IMG/VR virus record: IMGVR_UViG_3300024518_004461
Span: 47,009 to 111,008 of that record
Reading direction: 5' to 3' (one strand)
Length of the DNA stretch: 64,000 bases
DNA from: a virus
Part shown: positions 18,117 through 26,766 of the stretch, in pieces
Layout of the letters: each line of letters opens with the position of its first letter
Position numbering within the stretch: the stretch's first letter is position 1
Position numbers and translations under genes: made by a program
The notes under the pieces: model-generated
The model's input: only the letters and a program-made list of their open reading frames with translations
Databases searched by the model: none
Told to the model about the DNA's origin: nothing

Positions 18117-18655
18117 AAAAGATGACTCTTTCCTTCGACACCATTGTTTCTATACCAGTGATATAAATATAACCCCTTGATCAAATAAAACTTTTGTCCG
18201 GTTTCGTTTAATTTTTGATGAAACCAATTGTCTACCCCTAACATACCTTTCTCAACAAATCCACCGCATTTTTCCCAAGCTGATTTTTTAACAGCCAAAA
18301 ACATACCACTCATCAGTTGTGAATTAGTACCAATTTGGATACAGTCGGAACCATATTTATTTTTCATTTCTAATCCAAAATCGCGGTGATAAGACATATC
18401 ATTTGTTCTCTTATCGATACCAGGAGCAATTTGCCACCTACAATCGACACGGTTTGTATAACAAGTAAATGCCGAGGCATCTTTATAGCGTTCGACAGCC
18501 CCCTCTACCAATAAGCCAAAATCTGAAGTGGTAAACATTGTATCAGAATCAAAAAAGACGCCCCAATCATCATCATGTGGTAATATCTCCATAAATTGAT
18601 TATAATATACACCAATGTTTTTATCTGAATTGAATGGAACACTGTAATAAATCAT
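18113..18655 (-). CDS. Glycosyltransferase, GT2-like
   Basis: About 180 residues from ATG 18655 (MIYYSVPFNSDKNIG), which has AGGA about 9 nt upstream and follows the upstream stop at 18666; the longer frame starting at 18736 gives a spurious hydrophobic leader. DDDWGVFFDSDTMFTT contains the DxD motif, and GMFLAVKKSAWEKCGGF plus DNWFHQKLNETG give the acceptor-side signature. It belongs to the small single-domain GT2 proteins common in viral glycan clusters. Confidence 0.72.
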   Translation of the reverse strand: MIYYSVPFNSDKNIGVYYNQFMEILPHDDDWGVFFDSDTMFTTSDFGLLVEGAVERYKDASAFTCYTNRVDCRWQIAPGIDKRTNDMSYHRDFGLEMKNKYGSDCIQIGTNSQLMSGMFLAVKKSAWEKCGGFVEKGMLGVDNWFHQKLNETGQKFYLIKGLYLYHWYRNNGVEGKSHLL

Positions 18656-18665
18656 TGATATTATC

Positions 18666-19334
18666 CTACTTTGAATAAATATGGCCGCATAAACCAAGAT
18701 TAATAAAAGGGTTGAGAGAATGAATGTTGCAGCCATAAATTTCTTTTATTTTTTTACAAACGACAATCGAATGACTCTCCGTCCCGCCTACCCATTTAAG
18801 ATATCCTGCTTCATTAGCCTGGTGGGGTTGTATGTCTTTATAATAACCATCAATTGTAAGTTTACCATCAATAGAACCCCCGTCGTGACCACAAATAATA
18901 ATATTTTTTGCCCCCATATATGCAGCACAATGAAGCGCACTGGTTGTTGTGGAGTGACTAACAATTAATCGATCATGGCTCTTAGAAATTTCATCATCTA
19001 ATTGAGCTTGTGTAGGGGTGTGTGGATTCTCTTTATGTTCAAAAATATAATGTTCCATATCAAGCTTGTTCAAACAACTACGAGGATTTCCACATGAATG
19101 TTTCGACATAATAATCTGGCTCTTATAAGGACTTTTTTTAAGAAGTTCAAGTCCACCAAAATCTTTTGTGACCGTATAGGTACAATCAAAATAGTTTCCC
19201 GTTCTATTGATTGCAATTGTAATTTTATTTTCAAAAAATGAATTATCTATAAAATTCATGCTTGCACCAGAAGCCAACACCCATATGTCACAGCCCGCAT
19301 GTTTATTTTTTAATTCTGTTATACTTTTTTGCAT
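18666..19334 (-). CDS. DUF115/MptE-like Rossmann protein of glycan cluster
   Basis: A 222-residue protein. CDIWVLASGASMNFIDNSFF (N-terminal strand-loop-helix), IAINRTGN, and IICGHDGGSID (about 148-158) match the pattern of MptE-like/DUF115 proteins. These are found near sialic acid and flagellin glycosylation genes and may be glycosyltransferases. No proven activity can be assigned. It sits between a HAD phosphatase and a GT2 gene. Confidence 0.55.
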   Translation of the reverse strand: MQKSITELKNKHAGCDIWVLASGASMNFIDNSFFENKITIAINRTGNYFDCTYTVTKDFGGLELLKKSPYKSQIIMSKHSCGNPRSCLNKLDMEHYIFEHKENPHTPTQAQLDDEISKSHDRLIVSHSTTTSALHCAAYMGAKNIIICGHDGGSIDGKLTIDGYYKDIQPHQANEAGYLKWVGGTESHSIVVCKKIKEIYGCNIHSLNPFINLGLCGHIYSK

Positions 19335-19628
19335 TTAAAAAAAATCCTTCGAATTTACATTCTTATCGTCGATAAACAAATCATAAATTGGCTTACCTAA
19401 TTTGAGTTCATGGTATTGTGCTCCCCATCGGTCCAATTGTTTTTCTGTAATCTCTCTCCAATCAATACCACTTCCGCTACCTCTCGCAGTCCAATAAACA
19501 ATAGTATCACCATTATAGTACAATTCGTTGATTTTTTCAATATTATTTTTTATTGGAACCGCTTTAGAATAATCTCGGTCTTCTGGAGAGTTACAAATTG
19601 TCTCGTCTATATCAACGTAAATAATCAT
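19335..19628 (-). CDS. Small HAD-like phosphatase
   Basis: A 97-residue protein with motif I YVDIDETICNS (residues 4-14), WTARGSGSG in the motif II position, and LFIDDKNVNS as motif IV. It is short, like capsule-cluster HAD phosphatases. Likely substrate is a phosphorylated sugar of the local pathway. It is the second HAD gene of the island. Confidence 0.72.
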   Translation of the reverse strand: MIIYVDIDETICNSPEDRDYSKAVPIKNNIEKINELYYNGDTIVYWTARGSGSGIDWREITEKQLDRWGAQYHELKLGKPIYDLFIDDKNVNSKDFF

Positions 19629-20466
19629 TTATCTCATTTCCAAAGTATTTTTGAGCGAGCTGATAACCACCCGCACCACAATAGTGTAATAGTTCTATAT
19701 TATTTTTCCCAAATTTTTCTATTTCGTAGGACTTCAACAAATAATTAAAGCCTGGTGTAAAGGGGCTCCAATTGTCAGAAATCTTCATTAGAGAAAAAGA
19801 TGCGGCGTATTGGACTCCAAGATGTTTTACGCGATGGGGTAAGTTATTGTTATGAGACATCTGGTAAGAAGGAATAACGTATTTTTTAAATTTTTTACAA
19901 AGGCTTTCTCGGATTAAAAAAGCTCCACCATTAAAATGTGGAAAAAAGTTTGAATGTTCTTCGGACTCAATGTATTTTTCAAACAAACGTCCACAAAATT
20001 TATTTTCTAAATCCAGATTGTATCCAAAATGTTTGTTTATATAATTATACCACGTTGCTTCGAACACAGAACCAGCATACATAGCTTGCCAATCCTGTGA
20101 TAAATCAAAGGTAGGTTCCTTTAAAGCAATCATGTCACAGTCTAATAATAGTTTATGTGTTCCTGTTTTATCAAGATTGTGAGCTAAAGAATTACACCGA
20201 ATCATATATGGTGTTTTTTCATAATCTGATTCTATGGGGAACATTTTTATGTCTAAACATGATAATCTTTCTTCATCTTTGTTATTAAATGGTATGTTTT
20301 TATTGTAAAACAAGTTTATGTTATAATCAAATTTCCAATTTTGTTTAATAGAATTATAAAGGATGAAAAACTGTGAAACTATATCAATGTCTTTTTTCAC
20401 AGTATTGATAATGTTTGTGTCATTATAGTTGGGGGTACATGGAATAATTATGTTTATCATCGTCAC
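19612..20466 (-). CDS. Putative glycosyltransferase, GT-A fold
   Basis: A 284-residue protein. INIIIPCTPNYND is a GT-A-like first strand; HKLLLDCDMIALKEP carries a DxD motif; FPHFNGGAFLIRESLC resembles the acceptor loop of family 8/32-like enzymes. HCGAGGYQ-like Cys/Gly residues are near the C-terminus. The family is not clear, but DxD plus context support a transferase. Confidence 0.6.
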   Translation of the reverse strand: MTMINIIIPCTPNYNDTNIINTVKKDIDIVSQFFILYNSIKQNWKFDYNINLFYNKNIPFNNKDEERLSCLDIKMFPIESDYEKTPYMIRCNSLAHNLDKTGTHKLLLDCDMIALKEPTFDLSQDWQAMYAGSVFEATWYNYINKHFGYNLDLENKFCGRLFEKYIESEEHSNFFPHFNGGAFLIRESLCKKFKKYVIPSYQMSHNNNLPHRVKHLGVQYAASFSLMKISDNWSPFTPGFNYLLKSYEIEKFGKNNIELLHYCGAGGYQLAQKYFGNEINDYLR

Positions 20467-21110
20467 TAATTTTTATAAAAATAAGCAGGCCCTGCTCCGT
20501 CTTTGTGAATACACATTTCGGGATTTATTCCTCGCTCTTCAAAAAATTCATTCACCGCGCACCGGACACCTTTTGGATTAAAGTGCCAATCATCTAGGAT
20601 TATCAATCCTCCAGATTTCACCTTATCGTATAAATTTCTTAATGTGAAAATTATAGACGAATAAAAATCTGTGTCAATTCTCAATATGTCTAATTCCTCA
20701 AAAAGCTCTTTGTTTTGTGGAATAGTTTCTTCTAACCAACCTTTAATCAATGTAAGATTTTGGGTCGATGCTCCCAATTTTTGGTATGTTTTATATACAT
20801 CTTCCATCTTACCGGAGGACGGCGTGTTTACCCACGGCTTACATTTTTTCTCATCATCTTTTTCTGTTATATCTGGCATCGGTTCCCAAGAATCAAGTCC
20901 AAGTATTTTCATGTTAGGGTTTGCTAAGTGACATAACGCTATACATCCACCTCTAGCCACCCCACATTCTATCATTTTTCCAGTATCAAGTTTTGACACG
21001 TAGTCCATCAACCACTTCAAGTGAACATCATAAACCAATGTTAGTCTAGTATAATAACCTCCGGCTTTGGCTGTCTTAATTGCTTGTGTAAAATTTCGTT
21101 GTTTAGTCAT
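20466..21110 (-). CDS. TylF/MycF-type O-methyltransferase
   Basis: About 214 residues with the hallmarks of macrocin O-methyltransferases (PF05711). Key segments are MIECGVARGGCIALCHLA (SAM motif I), ILGLDSWEPMPDITE, LTLIKGWLEETIP, LRIDTDFYSSIIFTLRNLY and GGLIILDDWHFNPKGVRCAV (metal-binding DD). It would methylate a sugar hydroxyl. ATG 21110 follows the upstream TGA; a TTG 6 nt earlier overlapping that stop is the alternative. Confidence 0.82.
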   Translation of the reverse strand: MTKQRNFTQAIKTAKAGGYYTRLTLVYDVHLKWLMDYVSKLDTGKMIECGVARGGCIALCHLANPNMKILGLDSWEPMPDITEKDDEKKCKPWVNTPSSGKMEDVYKTYQKLGASTQNLTLIKGWLEETIPQNKELFEELDILRIDTDFYSSIIFTLRNLYDKVKSGGLIILDDWHFNPKGVRCAVNEFFEERGINPEMCIHKDGAGPAYFYKN

Positions 21111-21112
21111 CT

Positions 21113-21829
21113 TCAATTTTTCCTTACTATAAAATCGCAGTTTTTAGTTTCAGTAGAATTTTTTAATTTATTGCAGCCGACCAGATCATCCAATAAACCA
21201 ATAATTTCAAGTTGATCATTATATTTTTTAACCAAATCATTTATTGCTATGGGACAATCTCTCTTTTTATTATTCCATATGTATGGCAAATAATCATCAA
21301 AAATTATAAACCCACCAGAATTAACTAATGGAAAATATCTTTCGAAATCTGATATTACGGCGTTTCTTCTATGATCGCCGTCGATAAATAGCAAATCTAT
21401 GCCTTCTGGAAATTCTTTTTTTACCCCACCAAACATTTCTTCAGACCATGAGTTTCCCCTGAGAATTTTGCAGTCGTATCCATTGGTGTTGAATTTTTTA
21501 ATATTATTGTTAGCCAGCGTTTCTACATTTTTCACTTTGCAGTCATTAGCTATAGTAGAACCTTTTAGAAATAAATCACAACTAACTATTTTACTTTCAT
21601 ATTTACTTTGAAGAATATTACATAAACTATGGCCAAAATGAGTGCCTATTTCAAAATAATTCTTACACCGTTCTTTCATAATATGATCTTTCACATATAA
21701 AACTATGTGGTGATTATGGTGATGAATTCTTTTAAAATTTGGATCATCACTCCCAAGCATTTCCCTTGATGTCTTTAGACTAATTTCTAGAGTCTCCTCT
21801 AAATATTTTAATTTTAAATCAATACTCAT
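21113..21829 (-). CDS. Class I methyltransferase (Methyltransf_24 / CmcI-like)
   Basis: A 238-residue protein: KNYFEIGTHFGHSLCNIL (motif I), IVSCDLF, DLLFIDGDHRRNAVISDFER (signature of Methyltransf_24) and GGFIIFDDYLP. The family includes sugar O-methyltransferases and cephalosporin hydroxylase-like enzymes. It overlaps its neighbours by 4 and 11 nt. Confidence 0.75.
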   Translation of the reverse strand: MSIDLKLKYLEETLEISLKTSREMLGSDDPNFKRIHHHNHHIVLYVKDHIMKERCKNYFEIGTHFGHSLCNILQSKYESKIVSCDLFLKGSTIANDCKVKNVETLANNNIKKFNTNGYDCKILRGNSWSEEMFGGVKKEFPEGIDLLFIDGDHRRNAVISDFERYFPLVNSGGFIIFDDYLPYIWNNKKRDCPIAINDLVKKYNDQLEIIGLLDDLVGCNKLKNSTETKNCDFIVRKN

Positions 21830-22604
21830 TGTTTTTTACCTCTTTTATTTTTTCAAAAAACGCATGATCTTTTAGCCATCGATCTCCGAGAAATGCGTCC
21901 CGACCATGCAGGGTAAGTTTATCATTAAATATTATACAGTCTTTAGACTTCCAAGTTTTAGAAAAATCATACATAGAGCCCCCAACAATAACGTCTTCAA
22001 GAAACCTAAAAAATTCTTCTCTAATGTTCATAACTTCTTCGGAATTATGTTCTTCCTTTATTTGCCAGTAATTCCAATTAATGTGTTCCCCATTATAAAT
22101 TGATTTTTTGTGTAGTTTATCACCATCTTCGCCATAATATTTCCAAGTTACATCAATCTTTATTTTTTCTAATAATTCTGGATTGTATTTGGCTAAGATT
22201 GCAACCATTTTTTTAGTAGATAAAATATTAGTATTACCACCGTATTCAGAAGGCTTAATACAAAATAGTATCAGCCAGTCTGGACTTTCATCGGATCTAT
22301 AATATGCATAATCGGTATGTAGAGGCTGTCTAGCATTAGACGCAAAATAATGATATATATCAGGATTGTATTTAATGTCCCTTGACTTTGAAAATTTAGT
22401 AGACTTATCATTAACCGGGTGGCATAATCTTATTTCACCTAAAGATTCGGCGAGTTCTTCGTACACCTGTATGTAGTCACAATCCGGCACATTAAAAATG
22501 TGATAAGCCATATACTGACCCCACACTTCTTTTATTCTTTTTTTTATGTCTTTAGGTGAATTTGCCATATCAAGATGGTAAATAACATTATTTGCTTTTT
22601 TCAT
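21819..22604 (-). CDS. TauD/TfdA-family Fe(II)/2-oxoglutarate dioxygenase
   Basis: A 261-residue protein. The iron ligands are visible in LHTDYAYYRSDESPDW (HxD, about residue 96) and LTLHGRDAF (distal His, near 235, with Arg for 2-oxoglutarate nearby). GGNTNILSTKKM is the post-HxD TauD block. It would hydroxylate a small molecule or glycan precursor. Presence of two 2-oxoglutarate dioxygenases (see 25292) in one glycan island is notable. Confidence 0.75.
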   Translation of the reverse strand: MKKANNVIYHLDMANSPKDIKKRIKEVWGQYMAYHIFNVPDCDYIQVYEELAESLGEIRLCHPVNDKSTKFSKSRDIKYNPDIYHYFASNARQPLHTDYAYYRSDESPDWLILFCIKPSEYGGNTNILSTKKMVAILAKYNPELLEKIKIDVTWKYYGEDGDKLHKKSIYNGEHINWNYWQIKEEHNSEEVMNIREEFFRFLEDVIVGGSMYDFSKTWKSKDCIIFNDKLTLHGRDAFLGDRWLKDHAFFEKIKEVKNNEY

Positions 22605-23266
22605 ATTAATATAAAATCAGTTAGTTGATTTTTAATTTCTTCTTTAGAAGTATTCATACACATATCTATAATAGAAAGACTTGAAGCTCCTTTGATAAAA
22701 TTTAACTTAATTCCGTGCGATTCAAAACATTTTTTGTCGTATAATTCAATGCCGCCGATTGCATTTATGTAGTGGTTCATATTCTGTGAGTTACAAATAT
22801 TGATAAGATTTTTTGCCTTATCATCTGTTTTTTCTCGATCAATGATCGATGAAGTTTTTATTTTAGTGTGTATGTCTAAATATTTACAAAAATGCTCAAT
22901 AGAAAAATAAGCAAGATCCGCTATTGATTTGGGTTGTTCAAAAAAAATGTCATCTATAATCTTAAGTACATCATCTCTGTATTCGGAATTACTATAGCTG
23001 GCTCGTATTGTTTTAAAGAACTTTGTTATTTGTTTATTACCCCAATCTACCGCTGTTTCATTTATTTTTTTAAATGAACTCTGTTTTTTTAAAGGTATAG
23101 TAAACATTTTTTTATTACCATTTACTACTATTTTATTTCGGTTTATCCATCCATTTTTTATAAAATTAACATCATCATACAAAACAAAAAGATCAACAGC
23201 ATTTATCAGTTGAAAGTAGCCTATATGTGGTGCAAAATAAGGTTGATGTATAGCTATCTTATTCAT
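22601..23266 (-). CDS. WbqC-like family protein
   Basis: A 221-residue protein starting KIAIHQPYFAPHIGYFQLI, followed by DLFVLYDDVNFIKNGWINRN and FTIPLKKQSSFKKINE. These are the defining blocks of the WbqC family (PF08889), found beside DegT aminotransferases in O-antigen clusters. The biochemical role is unsettled, though acyltransfer to aminosugars has been suggested. The DegT gene is directly upstream. Confidence 0.82.
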   Translation of the reverse strand: MNKIAIHQPYFAPHIGYFQLINAVDLFVLYDDVNFIKNGWINRNKIVVNGNKKMFTIPLKKQSSFKKINETAVDWGNKQITKFFKTIRASYSNSEYRDDVLKIIDDIFFEQPKSIADLAYFSIEHFCKYLDIHTKIKTSSIIDREKTDDKAKNLINICNSQNMNHYINAIGGIELYDKKCFESHGIKLNFIKGASSLSIIDMCMNTSKEEIKNQLTDFILI

Positions 23267-24293
23267 TTACCGAGAGTCTTACTATTCTTGCTATTTTATC
23301 AATTTCAAATCTGCTCATTTTTGCATGTAAGGGCAAGTTTATTATTCTTTCATATAGATACATTGAATTTTTATGTCTTTTGAGTGGGTAGTAATATTTT
23401 TTAGCTTCAAGATGATTATTAATAAAAAAATCTATACTCATAGGATTTTTATTTATAATAGGCATATTACCATACACAACCCCTTCGCTGAAGTTAAAAA
23501 TCTTTACGTTATTTATATCATTTATAATACTTATGAAATAGTCTTGATTATTTTTGTGTGCTTCTAAATCATAGTCCATGATGTGTTGTAAAATCGCGGC
23601 ACTACTCACATCAGAAATTTTAAAATTTGAACTATCAACATTACTAATTCTTTTTTTTGATGTTGCGTCAAACCCAAAGCCTAAGATTTGGTTTATTTCT
23701 TCTTTGTGCTCTGCATCTATTACAAGAAACCCACCTTCTCCAAATCCCAAATATTTAGTGTGATGGAGTGATCCAAAGCTGGCATCTCCGAAACAATTAA
23801 TATTTATCCCCTCTACAGTTGTCATAGGGGATGATGCGTTATCTAAAATAACCTTGGTGTCATTTTCTTTACACCTGTTCAATATTTCATTTAAATTTTT
23901 TGGATAGGTTCCAAATAAGTTAGTTATTATTAGACAATCATTACTTTCAATAGCCCGATCCAGATCAATAAAACAATAATTTTCTAAAGAGATATCCATG
24001 ACTTTTGTTTTGAGCCCCCCCACAACACAAGAAGGAAAAGTATAAGAAGGTGTTGTAAATTTTTTAACGCCCCTCTTTTTAAAAAATAAAACAAGAGCGT
24101 GGAGTGCCGAGGTTCCACTTGCAGAACATACTACTGCTTTATGATTCGGCAGTTTTAACATACTTTTTAAATGATTTTCCAATGCAGATTTTGCAGGGCC
24201 TTCATTTGTAAAATGATTTAGATTTGTGGAAGTAGTAAGAAGTTCTTGCATAAGCTCATAATTTATTTTTTTGTTTTGGATATATTTTATCAT
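23259..24293 (-). CDS. DegT/DnrJ/EryC1/StrS aminotransferase
   Basis: A 344-residue PLP enzyme. VVCSASGTSALHALVLFF (cofactor phosphate loop), TTPSYTFPSCV, CLIITNLFGTYP, KVILDNASSPM, and SLHHTKYLGFGEGGFLV, where Lys near residue 179 would bind PLP. It converts a keto-sugar nucleotide to an aminosugar; the RmlB product is one possible substrate. It overlaps the WbqC-like gene by 8 nt. Confidence 0.82.
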   Translation of the reverse strand: MIKYIQNKKINYELMQELLTTSTNLNHFTNEGPAKSALENHLKSMLKLPNHKAVVCSASGTSALHALVLFFKKRGVKKFTTPSYTFPSCVVGGLKTKVMDISLENYCFIDLDRAIESNDCLIITNLFGTYPKNLNEILNRCKENDTKVILDNASSPMTTVEGININCFGDASFGSLHHTKYLGFGEGGFLVIDAEHKEEINQILGFGFDATSKKRISNVDSSNFKISDVSSAAILQHIMDYDLEAHKNNQDYFISIINDINNVKIFNFSEGVVYGNMPIINKNPMSIDFFINNHLEAKKYYYPLKRHKNSMYLYERIINLPLHAKMSRFEIDKIARIVRLSVNE

Positions 24294-24296
24294 TTT

Positions 24297-25292
24297 TTAC
24301 AACCTAAATCCTTTATCGCTATTCACAAAATAGTATTTATCTGGTGTGAAAAATCCTATATCTTTTAAGAAATATTCCAACTTGTCATGGGTTATCAAAC
24401 TATAAAAATCAACTCCCAAAGCATACGCAATCATTTGGCTGTGACCAGCAGTGCAATATAATTTTTTGACTTGTGAATAATTCTCCATTATCTTTTGTTC
24501 ATTGGCAACTGAATTATTTAATAATTTGTAATTAATATTATTCTTTTTTAAATAAGAAGCAAAACTGTTGCTTCCATCATGTGACATTACCGCGATTTTT
24601 TCACCTTTAGAAATCAATACTTTAATATATTCAAGCAATTCATCATAGAATTGTTTTTGAGTTTTATTATAGTATCTCCTGTTGGGTCTATCATCTTTCA
24701 ATTCAAAGGTATGATAAATTTTGGAATTTTTAAAAGAGGGGAGATACTTTTCTTTTACATAATAGATCACAGGACACAATTCAAACTGTATATTTTGCCC
24801 ACATTCCTTATCCACTATTTCTCTTAATTTTTGGCAATCGCCCGTATGCCTCATTGAAAAATGCTCACTTTTTTTTATTAGAGTTTCAAGGTTTTCTTTG
24901 AGGATGTTTTTTCGTTTAGGTACACTAAGATTATTGTGTCTGTTGGGCATTGAGCAAGTTTGTCCATGAAACAAATTATAACCTATACTCATAACATAAA
25001 TTTTTGCCGTTATTGCCTCAATAAGATCGCTAGAGATTGCCCACTGCCAACATGAAACCATATTCGGATTAGTATCAGGTAATAATAAACCACCCCCGCC
25101 TATCACTACATAATCAAACGAATTTAAAAATTGAACGTCTGACGGAGTTACTTTTTTTCGAACATCGAAATTAGACCAGTTCATTTTACAACCAATAGCT
25201 TCTTCAAATTTCCATTTAGTCGCCGGGCCAAGGAAATAATCACCCGAATTGGATTTTCCATGAACAGCAAAAATATGAATTGCTTTTTTAAT
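24297..25292 (-). CDS. Polysaccharide pyruvyltransferase-like protein, likely ATT start
   Basis: The obvious ATG (25184) gives 295 residues, but the frame stays open upstream and encodes a typical pyruvyltransferase N-terminus (IKKAIHIFAVHGKSNSGDYF), with the N-x-GD motif. It reaches back to an in-frame stop with no ATG, GTG or TTG on the way. The best start is ATT at 25292, overlapping the upstream TAA (TAATT) with GGAG and AGGA just before it. This gives 331 residues. GGGGLLLPD (about 70-78) and CTAGHSQMIAYALG near the C-terminus fit PF04230. It would add pyruvate ketals to a glycan. Confidence 0.75.
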   Translation of the reverse strand: MKKAIHIFAVHGKSNSGDYFLGPATKWKFEEAIGCKMNWSNFDVRKKVTPSDVQFLNSFDYVVIGGGGLLLPDTNPNMVSCWQWAISSDLIEAITAKIYVMSIGYNLFHGQTCSMPNRHNNLSVPKRKNILKENLETLIKKSEHFSMRHTGDCQKLREIVDKECGQNIQFELCPVIYYVKEKYLPSFKNSKIYHTFELKDDRPNRRYYNKTQKQFYDELLEYIKVLISKGEKIAVMSHDGSNSFASYLKKNNINYKLLNNSVANEQKIMENYSQVKKLYCTAGHSQMIAYALGVDFYSLITHDKLEYFLKDIGFFTPDKYYFVNSDKGFRL

Positions 25293-25954
25293 TAGATTCC
25301 TACTCCATTCTGTTTGTTTTGTCTATATTCGGTGCCTTTCTTAAATTCTTCAAAAAAAACATTTTTAACGCCATACCCCATACAAATCAAGAGCCTATCA
25401 TATCCACCAGAATAAAAACCCCTATGAAAGATTCTTTGATCAAAAATTACAATATCTCCTTTTAGTGGATGAGTTGTATGAATATTGTCGATAGTATTTT
25501 TTTCTTTCGTGTGGCTCCCAACACTAACGGTTAAAGCATCATTATCATTTAAGTGATCTTGAAGATATAAATTGACTTTATAAATCTTCATGGATTCTCC
25601 ATTTATCACAGACCAGGGATTATTTTTTTCAAAAATTCTAGCATCGTTATTTAATCTATCTTTATGCCAGCCGACTGATCTGTTTAGGTGCAAATCATTA
25701 TGAGAAATAAATTCCACCGGCTCATCAATTAATTCAGAAATTATTTTCGAAAAATCCTTTTCCTCTGTCTTTTTTCTTAATTGCTGTAAAGAATCCTCCT
25801 TGACCCAATCTGGTTTTGCTTTACCTGTGGAATTAGAAAATCCACCCCCAGAATTAAAATATCTCATAGACTCCATTCTCATGAGATCTATATCCTCAGA
25901 ACTAAAAACACCCCTAATGATTATAAAACCATTATCTTTAAGTTCTTCATTCAT
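25292..25954 (-). CDS. PhyH-family Fe(II)/2-oxoglutarate dioxygenase
   Basis: About 220 residues from ATG 25954, whose ATGA overlaps the neuB stop. LKDNGFIIIRGVFSSEDIDLM is the family N-terminus. SVGWHKDRLN (HxD, about residue 96) and IFDQRIFHRGFYSGG (distal His) are the iron ligands, and YDRLLICMGYG supplies the 2-oxoglutarate Arg. Likely substrate is a glycan precursor or lipid. Confidence 0.75.
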   Translation of the reverse strand: MNEELKDNGFIIIRGVFSSEDIDLMRMESMRYFNSGGGFSNSTGKAKPDWVKEDSLQQLRKKTEEKDFSKIISELIDEPVEFISHNDLHLNRSVGWHKDRLNNDARIFEKNNPWSVINGESMKIYKVNLYLQDHLNDNDALTVSVGSHTKEKNTIDNIHTTHPLKGDIVIFDQRIFHRGFYSGGYDRLLICMGYGVKNVFFEEFKKGTEYRQNKQNGVGI

Positions 25955-26766
25955 TTTCTCAAGCTTTTTTTCTTTTCCAGTTCGCTTCCCAAGCATTTCC
26001 TTGGTCCAGGCGTACCTAGACTCCGTTCAATATCTCTAATCCCTTTTACTAATTTATATAACCCATGTGGTTCAACCGACAAAGCTTGATCACTTCCCCA
26101 CATAGTCCGATCAAGAGTTATATGACGTTCAACCCACGACGCACCCAATGTTACAGCCGCAAAAGTTGTGATCAAACCAAATTCATGACCACTATAACCT
26201 ACATCAACATTCCATTTGTCCACTAGCCATTTGATATAATATAAATTTAACTCCTCGATGGGAGACGGGTAAGATGAATTTGTATGCATAATAACATCAG
26301 GATTACAGGCGTTTACACATTTTTCGATTTCTTCTTCCGTACTCATACCAGTTGAAATTATCAACAAATCACTATTCTCTCGGGCATAACGACAAAGTTC
26401 TAGATCGTTTATCATGGCTGATCCAATCTTAGTTGTTCCTGTGTATTGTTTCATAAAGTCCACCGAGGGCTTGTCCCACACCGAAGCAAAAATTTCTATA
26501 GGCTTATCTTCTATGTAGCTATAAAGTTCGTCGTATTCTTGTTTTTCAAACTCTATTTGTTTTTTATAATCGATATATTTCATTTCGCCCCATGGTGTCT
26601 TCCTAGGTTTGTTTTTTTGATGATCGGGTACACAAATATCTGGTGTACGTTTTTGAAACTTAGCATAGTCACAACCCGCAGCAACCGAAGCATCAATAAG
26701 TTTTTTGGCTACCTCAATATCTCCATTATGATTAATCCCTATTTCAGAAATTATTTTAGTTTTCAC
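25951..26766 (-). CDS. neuB: N-acetylneuraminate synthase-family enzyme lacking the SAF domain
   Basis: A 271-residue TIM barrel with NeuB motifs: ISEIGINHNGDIEVAKKLID, CDYAKFQKRTPD, FASVWDKPSVDFM, KIGSAMINDLELC, LLIISTGMSTEEEI, VGYSGHEFGL and GASWVERHITLDR. It makes a nonulosonic acid 9-phosphate or free acid from PEP and a hexosamine. Family members are usually about 335-350 residues with a C-terminal antifreeze-like SAF domain; that domain is absent here. CMP activation is supplied by the adjacent cytidylyltransferase. Confidence 0.85.
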   Translation of the reverse strand: MKTKIISEIGINHNGDIEVAKKLIDASVAAGCDYAKFQKRTPDICVPDHQKNKPRKTPWGEMKYIDYKKQIEFEKQEYDELYSYIEDKPIEIFASVWDKPSVDFMKQYTGTTKIGSAMINDLELCRYARENSDLLIISTGMSTEEEIEKCVNACNPDVIMHTNSSYPSPIEELNLYYIKWLVDKWNVDVGYSGHEFGLITTFAAVTLGASWVERHITLDRTMWGSDQALSVEPHGLYKLVKGIRDIERSLGTPGPRKCLGSELEKKKSLRK

